Assembly: GCA_903813345.2 (NCBI GenBank)
Contig: CAIIXF020000007.1
Location: forward strand, 11,167,730 to 11,227,729
Length of the DNA: 60,000 nucleotides
DNA from: Owenia fusiformis
Taxonomy: Eukaryota > Annelida > Polychaeta > Sabellida > Oweniidae
Direction of reading: 5' to 3'
Shown: positions 1 through 10,767 of the stretch, in pieces
Position numbering within the stretch: the first letter of the stretch is position 1
Layout of the letters: each line of letters begins with the position of its first letter
Made by a program: the position numbers and the translations under genes
The notes under the pieces: generated by a model
Seen by the model: only the letters and a program-made list of their open reading frames with translations
Told to the model about the DNA's origin: nothing
Databases searched by the model: none

Positions 1-97
1 CACTCTTAGCTTGAACAAGAATTCACCCACAAACACTCTTAGCTTGAACAAGAATTCACCCACAAACACTCTTAGCTTAGACAGGAATTCACCCACA
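1..97. repeat. 33-bp tandem repeat, about three copies
   Basis: Three consecutive copies of a 33-bp unit beginning CACTCTTAGCTTGAACAAGA start at 1, 34 and 67. The third copy has two substitutions and is slightly short. The array may extend left of the window. It lies just downstream of the splice donor of the minus-strand exon at 117-293, so it is probably intronic. Confidence 0.9.
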
Positions 98-116
98 CTC
101 TAAAGCTATATTATAC

Positions 117-293
117 CTTTAATTTCTCCAAGTCTCCCTTCTGTACAGCTTTCAGGATAGGTGGTGCTTTATCAGAAAGCCCAAGACCCCACGTCATACC
201 GCATCCTCCAGGACCACAACCACCAGCAGTGGGAAATTCCTCCAGGACAATATCGCCAGCGGGAAATTCCTCCAGGACAATATCGTCAGCCAT
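117..293 (-). CDS. First coding exon of an ankyrin-type protein (partial; gene continues left)
   Basis: This exon encodes 59 residues from an ATG in good context (AAAATGGC on the minus strand). It ends at a canonical donor (AAAG|GTATAA) in phase 0, so the gene continues off the left edge. The N-terminus carries a tandem duplication: DIVLEEFPAG is followed by DIVLEEFPTAG. A Gly/Cys-rich stretch (GGCGPGGCG) follows, then PPILKAVQKGDLEKLK, which looks like the first helix pair of an ankyrin repeat. Recognition rests on that last segment only, so the family call is tentative. No membrane segment or signal peptide is visible. Known ankyrin proteins bind partner proteins; no specific role can be given. 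Confidence 0.6.
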
Positions 294-1172
294 TTTGGTT
301 GATGACTATTTATCCTAATTATTTGATCTGAAAATAAATTTTCAGTCTTATTACCATATAAAGCTATATTTCAATTATCTAATTGTTTGTGATGATTAGA
401 CCATTGACCTGTTCATAATCAAGTTAAATTTCAACAGGTGAGCAAATAAAAGTTATAGCAAGGCCATATGTAATGTAGATGTGATTTATTTCTGTAAAAT
501 GTATTTAACCTTCACATGTTTTGCTCATGAGAATTTTGTAAATATATATAAAAAAGTACTTCATGAATAGTAAATCATACAGTGAATGTTTCATTTGATA
601 ATAAAACATAAAAAGTCCATTTGACTCAGTTTTAATGCTGTACCTTTGTAAGGTAGGCCCTATATTATAATATATAATTGACCTCAAGGCTCCTGACATC
701 ATCCACTGATTCTGTTCAGGCCCGTAGCCAGGATTTGCCAGGGGGTTCACTTTTTGAAAAATTCTGGGGGGGTTCACTTTTGACAATTTTGGTCCAAAAA
801 TGGCCAAAATCACTTAAAAAGTGCTTGAACCCATCGAATCTCCCCTGGCTACAGGCCTGCTGTTACTGGGTGATGTCTGGACCAATGGTTAGTGGATGAA
901 TTGATATAATCCTTTTTCCAGTTTACATGTACATGTACACTTGCAAATTGATTTCATGACCACACATGTACAGTATGTCACAATTTTGTCCCTCTATGCC
1001 TTCCTTAAAAAATTGATGCAAGTAGTCTGTTATCTGTAGGCCCAACCCTCACTTTTATAAGTGCTTTTTATCACAAATCCAACATGTGCTACATGTATAT
1101 ATCTACTTATTTATATATCTATACATATTACATACCTAGCGAAGCATTTGTATGGAAGTCAATGGGAAAGTT

Positions 1173-1221
1173 AGCGAGCTATATCCATCGATATTGCCCG
1201 ATTACCCCGATATAGCTCGCT
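1173..1221. repeat. Short inverted repeat, 13-bp perfect arms
   Basis: AGCGAGCTATATC at 1173-1185 is exactly complementary to GATATAGCTCGCT at 1209-1221, leaving a 23-nt loop. It lies 104 bp before a longer hairpin and may be part of the same foldback element. Confidence 0.75.
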
Positions 1222-1324
1222 TACCTCGTTTTGATATTAGATTTCTTTAATAACCATGATAATATCATGACGTCACGTCATTGTTACAAAGTAACCATGG
1301 GAACAAAGGCATGTAATACATCAG

Positions 1325-1434
1325 TTATGTCACTATGACGTGAAATATGCCTTCGTTCTTGCCCAAATATAGAGCCTCCCAAGGTCGGCCTATATTGGGA
1401 GAACTCAGGCATATTTCACGTCATAGTGACATAA
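1325..1434. repeat. Foldback element with 28-bp perfect inverted arms
   Basis: The arms at 1325-1352 and 1407-1434 are perfect reverse complements (core TCACTATGACGTGAAATATG). The inner part is also partly self-complementary (CCAAATATAG against CTATATTGGG). This is typical of a miniature foldback or MITE. No clear target-site duplication was identified. Confidence 0.85.
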
Positions 1435-2717
1435 CCTCTAAATATGTTGTATATTTACGCATTTATACATTATAGTATATTACTATCGTCATAAAAGAAA
1501 AAACCCCACATAGTACTTGTACTTCATCTTGAAATACAAACAACTGGTGTTTTAGCATGTATAAGATATAAATAAATTGTATAGAGAATAAACATCCCTA
1601 ATGTAAAAATGATATGTTAATCACACCATTAATATGCATTTAAAAACTCATTAAAGTAACATAAGATTATGATAGATGAAATAATGTTAATCCTCAATCT
1701 TAACTCTTTACTAACCTGTTCTACTGTTGCAGCGAACTAAAACTAGAATATGATTTATATATTTTGCTGTTTTATACTAGTTTAACTTAACTATGATAAC
1801 ACAGAACACATTTATATTAACAAAGTGTTAGTATATCAGTACACATCAAACCTTAGCAATATCAAATAGAAGTTACCTGATAAGCCTCCAACAGTTAATA
1901 TAAATGTAAAAAGTTGTTAATCAAGCAAATGAAAAAAAATACTTAAAAAACTAAAGAGATTTTTCAAACAATTAAAACTAATTCTTATAACAAAAATAAG
2001 AAAGTATAAAGAACAGAGATGTAAATTATTGAAAGGGCGGTTCAGAGACAAAGTCCAATTTGGTGAATGAGGAATACTTCTCTTATCACATTATCTAATG
2101 ATAAATTAATATATTATCAAAGTAATGAATCAACATGCCCCTATATTGTATATGCTCATGAAATCATAAGTTTTTACTCTGAATCAATTTAATTTATCTA
2201 TATAGCAACAAAGTGGGAATATGGCTGACATTGAGTGTGTTGAGAGTCAGATATAACCTTTGGCTTTTGACATTTTTGGTTTCAATCACTCCATGACATG
2301 GCACTTTGGTAATAGGGTATAAGCCATCCCTCTTTCCTGTGTGAGCGATATGAATCAGTCATTTTTCTCTCCATATATCTATGCATCCAATCAAAAGGAT
2401 TGACAATTTTTATATTGAAAATAAGTTTTTTGCCATATATCCATATTATTATAAAGATTTGCTTGAAAATTACATATTTGGTTTATAGGTAACCAATAAG
2501 TTCTTGAAAGTTTTTGCAAAATATATGTCATATTTCAAAATGAGTGCTACTTTAGTTACTGGAATATCACATTTTGGCCATGAGTCTAAAACTTTTGTAA
2601 AGAATTCTTGAATGTTAAACATGATGAAAATGACTAATAACTTTTATATTAAAATGTATTGCCATGTGAGCCAAGCACCCATGGTATTGCTTTTATTCAA
2701 TTTGTCAATGAGTGCTA

Positions 2718-2792
2718 CAAGGTGTCCATAAAGTCTCTTTTCAATTACAATACAAAGCCTGTGTAAAGTATAAAAACTTGAAGGACACCCTG
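2718..2792. mobile_element. 75-bp mariner-type MITE with TA target site
   Basis: It begins CAAGGTGTCC and ends GGACACCCTG, flanked on both sides by TA. The same terminal sequence (CAGGGTGTCC) bounds the larger mariner-like element at 14882-17399, and a second small copy lies at 54329-54407. The shared core includes CAAAGCCTGTGTAAAGT. It looks like a non-autonomous derivative mobilised by a Tc1/mariner transposase. Confidence 0.75.
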
Positions 2793-3919
2793 TAGAATAG
2801 ATATATATTATTAGGTAGGTACAAGGTCGATAGAAAGATGGCAGGGTGGCTAGCTACTCAATGCAAATGCTTGAATACCTTTTTACTTTTTACCAGAATT
2901 ATCTTATTTTTCCAAACAACAGTTTGAAATTCAATCTAAATAGGTCTAATATATCATTGTCTATCTCTTCCAATTTATCTGTATCCCAACATGTATATGA
3001 CATAATTATTTGCAAAAGTTTAAATACATCCAATATGTTCACATCCATCAAGAGTAATGCTCCCGAAAAATGACCATACCATAACTGATATTTCAAAACA
3101 CAATTTTGGTCAATTGATACTTGAACTAGAAAATATACCTAGCTTTTATCTATCTTTTATTTTATCTATTCCAAAAGTGTGTAAATGGACCATAAAACAT
3201 GTTTCTTCTTGACAACAGTTTTATAAATTGTTTGCATTTTAAAACCTGATTTAAAACACAAACAACATATAATTTACTGTAACTACCATTAAGCTTCACC
3301 TAACAACACTGGATGACCCAATGAAATAAACACAAGAGAGTTTCAAGCAAACATTATTTTTAAATATTCATTTAATTCACAAAGAATAACAAATCACATT
3401 GTAAATATTTGCAATTTCAGCATCAGGCAAGAAAAACAATCACGGGTATGACAAAGAAATCAAGTTGATTACAAACATACACATGTATAGTAGTTACAAA
3501 TTACAAAGCATATCAATATTCATTCGGGTAAATTACATATTTTTCCACACCAAAGAGTATCAAAAATAAATCGGGATATGCAAGGGCAAGTTATTTATAA
3601 CCAGATGAATATCAAGGTTTTTAACATGTTTAAAGATTTGACAAACATTTATGCTAGCATGAACTGAAAATAAAACAAATATGTAAATATAATTTTGATC
3701 TTTTGATATTTTTATGGTACAGCACTTGAATTTATGAAGCTGAAACTTGAGCTTTGTGTTTTGAATATAAAATGAAGTTTCTTCCGACAATTACTTCATA
3801 AAGCACATTTTAAAGTGTTACTGAACAGTCAGTCATGACTAAACATATATATATAGAATACTTCATATAATGCTGTTTGTGTTGTGTATCATATGTGTAC
3901 GAGAAAAAACAGTCTTAAT

Positions 3920-3980
3920 GGAATTCCACTGGGACCAGCCACGAGTGTTCAAAATAGCAGGTGTCCACATTTCAAGGTTT
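3920..3980. repeat. Dispersed repeat fragment (GCAGGTGTYCACATT family)
   Basis: A stretch containing CACTGGGACCAGCCA, then AGTGTTC and AGCAGGTGTCCACATTT. Inverted or direct relatives occur at 11634-11700 and about 50725-50850. It is a diverged interspersed repeat of unknown class. Confidence 0.5.
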
Positions 3981-4355
3981 CTTAAATCAAAGAGTCAATG
4001 AGAGATAACATTATAATAAACACTGAGAGTATTCATTGAGTAGCATTTTGATTACAGAGATGTTCGTATATATACGTTTTTATATGAATCTTTTCTTCAA
4101 GCCATTTTGAGAAAATGCAAGCACCCATTTTTAACTAATTTTATGATCAGAACTACAAAAATGTAGTTAATCCAGATACCATTCACTGTAGATAGGTTTA
4201 ACTGCAGAACAACATAAAATATATGTGTGGCAAATGCACCAGAGTTGCCATTTGGCTTATAATAGTCATTAAAAATAACATGGGTGATTTTAAATTAAAG
4301 CTAACTGGCATACACTTTTCACCATGACTGGAATAAAACAATGCCTATATAATAC

Positions 4356-4581
4356 CAGGGCTCTCGCCAGGCTTTTAGACTGTCGTGCAGCACCACACTC
4401 TATCTAGCTCCCTCCACACCCTATTGGCAAATCATGACTGTTTCCACAGTCTAAACTTGACTGAATATACAATAATAGCATGTAAAAAGGATAAAACATA
4501 ACATAAATATGATATCACGATTGAACGGTTATTCTGAAGATGTTAGCACCACACCCTAAATATTTCCTGGTGAGAGCCCTG
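4356..4581. mobile_element. MITE with 16-bp inverted ends
   Basis: The left end CAGGGCTCTCGCCAGG and the right end CCTGGTGAGAGCCCTG are near-perfect inverted repeats. AGCACCACAC-type sequence sits inside both ends. No target duplication is evident. A second MITE starts 4 bp after it. Confidence 0.7.
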
Positions 4582-4584
4582 AAA

Positions 4585-4930
4585 ACTGTATTTGTCTTTA
4601 ATTTGGCGCTACTTAATTTGGCGATATTGTATTTTTGGGCCTATTGGCATCTATTTAATTTGGCAGTTTTTCAAGTATCAAAGTGTTTCACGCAAGTGAC
4701 ATCCCCCTGTACTAACAAAATTAAAAACAATCTTGTCAGTGTTGATATTGAACAATTTCTTTAATATTTCTAGTTTCTATCAGTTTAAACGACCCGGACA
4801 TCTTGATATCTCTATCATAACTGGAAATACACCGAACAAAAACATGTCAAATTCCCGGGAATTTTGGCGATTTTTCAATTTGCCAAAATTTGCCAACTTA
4901 AAACGCGTCCAAATTAAAGAAAAATACAGT
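4585..4930. mobile_element. 346-bp MITE with ACTGTATTT...AATACAGT ends
   Basis: The left end starts ACTGTATTTGTCTTTAATTT and the right end is its near-perfect inverse. The interior repeats AATTTGGCG and AATTTGCCAA several times, giving further self-complementarity. It is non-coding. Confidence 0.7.
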
Positions 4931-5033
4931 AGATATCACCATTGGTAGAAACAAAGTTTTGCTGAGGTATGGCAGTCCTGTTCATATCCATTGTATGTAT
5001 ATAGCTTAGTATATATCTAAGCCAAAGGTAAGT

Positions 5034-5762
5034 TTATATCAAACTTAGCGTTTCAGCAAATGTTAATTTTGGCGAAATATCCAATGAATCCAGTTCAGGA
5101 AACATCAAGTAGCTCTTCAAAGCTGAAGGTAGAGGAAGTTCAATAATTGAAGCTCGTAAAGGGAATCGCATGTTTTGGATAATTGCTTGTCTTGCAATAT
5201 GACTCAGCGATCTTGGGAAACATCTCACCTCACATAGCTGCTCTAATAGGTTTTGGTTGACTTGTAAAAGCTTTGGCAGAATTTTACCACGTCTTATCCA
5301 CTTATCGATGACATGAATATCACAACCGCAAATGACTAGCATTTTCACCAGTGTAGCATCACAAAAAATTGTAACACCCATTTCAAAAATATTCAATAAA
5401 TTCTCATAGTTACCGCTGCAAGGGCAGTTTTTGCGGTGGAGGCAAACTCCATTTTGCAGTAAAGTTTTCACAATGTTTAAGTTTCCTTCTGACGCTGCTT
5501 TGAGTAATGGACTCCAACCATCTTGGTCTTGTAAGTTAACATTAGCACCATGTTTCAGCAGTATATCCACACAGTCTTGGTTTCCATTATGGGAAGCCCA
5601 TGCAAGAGGTGTCCAGCCATCTCTATCAGCAATATCTGGGGTGCGACCAGCTTTCAGTAAATTTTCTAAACACTTTTTATGGCCATTACACGCTGCTGTG
5701 GTCACAACTTTGCAACAGTCAAATTGTACATCACACATAATGGTTGCCTTATATTCATACAT
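5034..5762 (-). CDS. Ankyrin repeat and SOCS-box (ASB) family protein
   Basis: An apparently intronless ORF of 242 aa. The ATG at 5762 is the first after an in-frame TAA, which supports this start, although an exon with an upstream splice site (ATAAG|GC) cannot be excluded. Residues about 15-110 form three ankyrin repeats, with typical DGWTPLAWASHNGNQDCV and GWSPLLKAASEGN signatures. A weaker ankyrin-like stretch reaches about residue 165. Residues about 180-235 form a SOCS box: SLSHIARQAI corresponds to the elongin-BC box and LPLPSALKSYL to the cullin box. In the family such proteins are substrate adaptors of Cullin-5/elongin-BC ubiquitin ligases, with the ankyrin stack choosing the target. 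The usual Cys of the BC box is Ala here. The subfamily is unresolved. Confidence 0.85.
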   Translation of the reverse strand: MYEYKATIMCDVQFDCCKVVTTAACNGHKKCLENLLKAGRTPDIADRDGWTPLAWASHNGNQDCVDILLKHGANVNLQDQDGWSPLLKAASEGNLNIVKTLLQNGVCLHRKNCPCSGNYENLLNIFEMGVTIFCDATLVKMLVICGCDIHVIDKWIRRGKILPKLLQVNQNLLEQLCEVRCFPRSLSHIARQAIIQNMRFPLRASIIELPLPSALKSYLMFPELDSLDISPKLTFAETLSLI

Positions 5763-7129
5763 GAAAATCCATTATTTTCAGATGGAATGATGATATATCA
5801 AGCATTCACTAGTGTTTCACATCTGCGAGTTGAAAGTATATATAATCCTCTCATCAAAGAAAATATGTAGTAAATGTCCATTCAGATTTCGTCATGTTTT
5901 CCTACCTGAAAGCCAAAATGCAGTAACACTGTTAAATCACCAAATCAATTTAAACCCCAGATGCTATCCTAAAAATTCAACCCTCAGAGGATCTAGAATA
6001 ATATTATACAGTTTAGAACTGGGAGTTGATCTTTATTACCACAAGTACAAGTAAGTGACTTTTATGGCATTTTATTGGTTGTTTGAATATGAAATTATGT
6101 CAGCCAGTGGTAGGTGACTGTGTGTCATATTTCAACCAATCAGATTTGGGAAATAACACTTTATGAAGTACCAGGAGGAGTGAGTAGCTCCCATAATTCT
6201 TTCATATTCTATCGTATTCGGGGATTCCCCATTACATCATCTCTTGCATCATCTCCAATCAAATTGCAGGATTCGATCACGTGAACAATCATGGGCACAT
6301 GCTCTCTCAGTGCTGCGCATGCGCAGAGTTAAATTTGAAATCTTGAGAATGGCATTTACATCAGTTCAACATCGTCATTTCAAACCTACGGTAATACTAT
6401 TGAAGTTACTCGATCCATACTTGTAGAGAATACTCATAAAACTACAGTGAACATTTGGAGATCCATTTCAATGGAAAATTGAGGCCTGTTTATAAAATTT
6501 GTTTTCGAACGTGCTAATATGATAGGGCATCTTTGGGAAATCTCCCCCCCTGTGAAGTACATTCTGATTTCTCAGGCTTTTGATAAAAAGATTACACCAA
6601 AATTAGAACTATTTTCCAACAGTATGGACAAAGCCCTCTTTTAATAAATGCAGAGTCAAACTTTTTCTGAGAGATACTGATTTAAAAAGTGAATTTAATC
6701 TGTGATTAAAGATTGCCAAAACGTTTAAAATCTGAACTTTGGAGAACCTATAATCTGGCCCCTGGCTGACCATGGGTGTGGCACAAGAAATAACCCCCCC
6801 CCCCCGTTATAAATTATGCTTATTAAAGGCCCACTTCGCGTATTTTCAATGTTCTTGGGCAAAATAAAGACTTTTATTTGAATTCTATAGAATGTCCAAT
6901 GTATCGATAAGAACCCTATCTTCCATTTGACACCAACAACAGCCAAACGGACAACATCAAAGCTTACAATAAATTATCAAAAAATATTTTCGATCTGTCA
7001 AGCTTTATATATCAAGTTTTTATCAATCATGTCATTAAAAGATGGCGAAGTTGTTTGTATAACATGATACATTAATTTTTATAGAAATGTTGCCATCTTT
7101 TAAATCAAAAGTAATTAAAAAGAACCAAA

Positions 7130-8015
7130 GAACCAAAATTTTGAAAATTTCGCCTAAAATTGAAAATAAGGCCCAAAAAGGTCAAGTAAAAAGGTCAAGT
7201 TAAGGCACACTAAAGAGGCCCTACAAGATTTTTGGCCCAACATTTTTTTTCAAGGCCCATACTAGGGTCGCACATAAATTTTTAGGGCCATACAACCAAA
7301 ATTTGGGCGAAAATTTTGAAAATTTATGGCCCGTTTTTGAAAATTTGGCCTTAAATTGAAAAAGATAAAGCCCAAAAAGGTCAATTAATTCCCAAAGAGG
7401 CCTAGACTATATCCTATTTAGTCTGAATTATATTCAGACTATAAGGCACCTATGTTAAAGTTTGGTAATTCCAAATATTTGTTTACATAGGAAGTGCTAT
7501 TCAAAATGGCCGATTGGGTAAAATTAATTTGCACATTTTTACTTCAACTAGCTTTATTTCCACTAGACAATATGCTGTGTTACTTTTTATTGCATTTAAT
7601 TGTACCTTACTATTTAATTGGAATTTTGTAATGTTTATTTTATTGAAAAAATGTTTCCTCCAATTGATAATTTTGTGCAAAAAATTTCACTGCAATTTCC
7701 ACAGGAAAGTAGTACATCATAACAGACTGACTTCTAGTCAGTCTGTTGGATACATACTACAAAGAGGCCCACTAAAAAGGCCCTACAATATTTTTGGGTC
7801 AACATTTTTTCTGGGCCCATCCAATGGCTGCGCGGAAAACCTTTTAGGGCCCTAGAACCCAAATTTGGGCCTTTTGGAAAATTTATGGACCGTTTTTTGA
7901 AAATTTAGCGTAAAATTGAAAAAATAAGGCACAAAAAGGCCCACTAAGAGGCCGTACAATATTTTTGGGGCAACATTTTTCTGGGCCCATCCTAGGGGGT
8001 GGGGGGGGGGGGGGC
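7130..8015. repeat. Two diverged copies of a GGCCC-rich dispersed repeat
   Basis: Blocks around 7130-7395 and 7755-8015 share the order AAAATTTGGGC, GAAAATTTATGG, AAATTGAAAAA, AAGGCCC and TACAA(T/G)ATTTTTGG. Between them are two short perfect palindromic hairpins at 7420-7440 (arms AGTCTGAAT) and 7722-7748 (arms AACAGACTGAC). It is non-coding, probably remnants of a mobile element. Confidence 0.5.
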
Positions 8016-9297
8016 GGCGCCATGCATCTGTTCATCAGATCTCGATTGCAGTAATTTGCTCGATTGTAAATCTGTAAGAAGGGCAATAGCAAGCAAGAGC
8101 AAAACATGTAATTAGCAAATGCAAATAAAATCTAAATTGCATACGGATCGTGACAATGGTATAAAAGGTGTAACTGCTAATCCCCGGCAATTTCTGAATC
8201 ACTGAAAAATATTTGAAAATAGAAAATCATCCGAAAATTAGTCTAGACTATGTTTTTGGAAAATATAAGTTATTGGAAAGCTCTAATTCTATATCTTTTT
8301 AATCACAAATGTAGTTCTAAATAATTTGAAAAGACTGCATGCTTGTCACTCTAAAGGAACTTACAATATGAGATAATTACGGTTTATAGTCCTCGAGCTG
8401 CCTGTCTTTGCAGAAAGTGAAGGACATCAACAATGCGGATGAATAAAAAAGTAGCTCCTAATATTTCAATCTCAAAACAAAAGCTTAATTTGAGTTCTCA
8501 ACATAGATTTTCTAGATTTCTGTGTCTAATTTGCTCGTTTCTTTTGGTATCAATAAAGTATTTCACTTTTGAATAATCAAACAAGGCATCAATGATCGTG
8601 AGAGAACTACTTTCTAGCAGGTTGTTTTTCTGTTGTCAAATTCAATCTTATTTGTGCAATTCTCTCATTGAACAACGTTGTTGTTGATTTGTAAACCAAT
8701 CAGAGACAAGTTAACAAAAACTTAGACAACGTATGCAACAGGAAAGTGGTAAATCGGTCAAGGGCGAAGTAGGAAGTGTTCGAAAATGCTCATAATTTAT
8801 CCAAAATAAACACAACAGCATTGTTTTGTACAATATCCGACTATGTAATATGTAAGTAAATTTTCATACATTTTCCCGCTTATAAAACTTTCTGCTAAAT
8901 CTTCATTTTATATCTGAGAGAATTTTCCTCCAAATTTTGCAAATCCATATGATGAACATAAGCCTATAACTTATAAGACTCAGAATCCAAACACAAATTC
9001 TCGGTATAAGTTCATATGGTGAAAATAACGAAAAAATGAAATGTTACCGTGTGTCTACTTAGCAGTTTGTTCTAAAGTGGGGGACAAAAATAAATCTCAA
9101 CCCTCAAAAGTTGTCACAATGAGCTAAATTCTAAGTTTCATGTCTCAAACTCTCCCAAGTGGTAGAAAAATAATTCCCATCCACTTTAAGTAGCACAATA
9201 AATGAATCCAAAGCCTCATACCTGCAAATGATGGATAAATCCCTACCAAATCGGACTAATGTTTTCATGAATCGCCATGTTTGTGATCCAAGGAGGA

Positions 9298-9408
9298 TTG
9301 ACTCCCAGAATGCAACATCAAGTAACCTTATTTATTCGTGACGTATTTCAAAACGGCGGAATGGCATTTTGAAAGCTGACACGTGTCATGTTGCATTCTG
9401 GGAGCCAA
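9298..9408. promoter_or_regulatory. Inverted pair of ZNF143/Staf-like CCCAGAATGC motifs
   Basis: Arms of 21 bp at 9298-9318 and 9388-9408 are inverted with one mismatch. Each contains CCCAGAATGC, which fits the CCCANNATGC core known for ZNF143/Staf. TGACGTA and CACGTG lie between the arms. The motif match is seen; promoter function is inferred from its position about 0.8 kb before the RhoGAP start. It could instead be a foldback element. Confidence 0.35.
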
Positions 9409-9868
9409 CCCACATTACGGCGTAATCTGGCTCCAAAATCACCTCAACATTTGAAGAGTCGGCATTAACATGTGAATTCCACATCAAATTTTTAAGTTCT
9501 TATTTGTCATTATGGACACAAATTCCACTATATCTGGACTTACTATGACGGAGAAAATATAGCACTGAATACACTGAGGTAAGAATTTATTACATATGCG
9601 ACAACATGTAATTTCCATAGGTTTTGTAATTCTTTATGCCCCCCACTTTATGTCATCCCTCCTGCAAGGTTACATTGTGGAACTCAGCCAACACGACACT
9701 GAAGGCAGTATTCTGAGGTTATAAAATCTAAATCGTAAAAATTTCCCATTTCTTCTTTAGTTCGTTGTTTTTCACCACTTTATGTGTAGTGTTTTCATTT
9801 AGGAGGCGGTCTTATTTGAATGCATCATTTCAGGTCTTTATGAATCAATAGATCAATAAGCAGACTAA

Positions 9869-9960
9869 AAATACAATTTAGCAGTTTCTTTCATTGCGCA
9901 CTGGGCCTGTTAGGCACGAAATACAATTTAGCACTTTCGTTCGTTGCGTAATTGGGCCTT
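9869..9960. repeat. Tandem duplication, about 51-bp period, two copies
   Basis: AAATACAATTTAGCA(G/C)TTTC followed by TTCATTGCG or TTCGTTGCG and TGGGCC occurs twice in a row. The second copy is slightly shorter. Confidence 0.75.
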
Positions 9961-10074
9961 CTATAATCAGTAGCAAATGTTCGGAAAACATTTTCCAAAA
10001 TGTTTACTTCCGTTTTACTTGAAGACATGGTTGGGTGACACATCATTAAGTCACATGATCGATACAGTAACTAG

Positions 10075-10112
10075 TCACGTGATCAGACACGTGTCACGTG
10101 TCAGTCACGTGA
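10075..10112. promoter_or_regulatory. Cluster of four CACGTG E-boxes upstream of the RhoGAP start
   Basis: CACGTG cores lie at 10076, 10088, 10095 and 10106. The first sits in GTCACGTGAT, close to the CLEAR element (GTCACGTGAC) bound by MiT/TFE bHLH-ZIP factors. A related TCACATGA precedes them at 10050. The cluster is 95-130 bp before the ATG at 10207. Regulatory function is inferred from motif density and position. Confidence 0.45.
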
Positions 10113-10206
10113 GATTGCAAAATGGACAAAATGGCTTGCAAAATGTTGTTGGACTAGCTCCTTACTAATGTAAATGCTATGTTTTGTGTTTAGATGAAAG
10201 TGAATA

Positions 10207-10767
10207 ATGGCATTCAAACCACCGCAAAGGAGCTTTATTCGAGTCCTTTATGACTACCAATATACTGATGACGATGGGAATGACATAGAAATCAAAGAGA
10301 ATGAAGAAGCAATATTGGTCAAGAAAACTAATGAAGACTGGTGGCATGTCATACGTCATGAAGGGGACAAGTTTAAAAAGATCTATGTTCCAGCCGCATA
10401 TGTTGAAGAGATACCAGTGTCTTTTCAATTTGGTGGAAAAAAGGATACAGACAAAAAGAAAAATGATAATGACAGTGAAGTTAAAAAGGAAAATGTTGAA
10501 CCAAAGGGAGAACCATTATATGATCAAGTCCCCAATGAAGATGGCAATACTGCAGGAAATATGAATGCAGCACCCAAAAAGACAAAACCATTACCCAAGT
10601 TGCCTATTGCTAAAAAACCTAGGGATGGGAGTGGATCTATTAAAGACACTAGTACAGTGGAACAGTCAAAGTCAGAGAAAGAGGTGGATAAATATGAACA
10701 ACCATCATACGCTAACCTCGAAGATATTAGAGCAACTATTAAAAAACAAGATGCAGTGGATGTATAT
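10207..10767 (+). CDS. ARHGAP12/27-like: RhoGAP exon 1: SH3 domain and linker
   Basis: 187 codons ending in phase 0 at TAT|GTGAGT. The SH3 domain spans residues 11-69: RVLYDYQYTD is the ALYDY-type motif, DWW is the binding-surface tryptophan, and YVPAAYVEEI resembles the end of SH3 in ARHGAP9/12/27. A basic, proline-rich stretch (PKKTKPLPKLP) follows. LYDQVP (Tyr105) and SYANLEDIR (Tyr168) are candidate phosphotyrosine sites. Confidence 0.93.

Larger units (their letters stand above)
294..5033. other. Intergenic spacer with small repeats, no gene seen
   Basis: I see no exon with domain support here. It holds several short inverted-repeat elements listed separately. A fragment at about 717-850 starts GCCCGTAGCCAGGATTTGCC and is followed by G-runs; a related start recurs near 25767. 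The rest is AT-rich sequence. Confidence 0.6.
5763..10206. other. Intergenic spacer, repeat-rich, upstream of the RhoGAP gene
   Basis: No exon with recognisable homology was found. It contains homopolymer tracts (C-run near 6798-6810, G-run near 7996-8014), dispersed GGCCC/CCCAAAAAGG repeats, small palindromes and candidate promoter motifs listed separately. The poly-Pro reading frame on the minus strand at 7883-8107 is produced by the G-run and is not a gene. Confidence 0.55.

Noticed and set aside
505-899. Overlapping frames on both strands around the CCGTAGCCAGG repeat
   Set aside because: They lie in a dispersed repeat fragment, with no domain and no splice signals that extend them.
7883-8107. 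Minus-strand frame with a poly-proline run
   Set aside because: It is produced by a 15-base G-run in repeat DNA; there is no domain or splice context.
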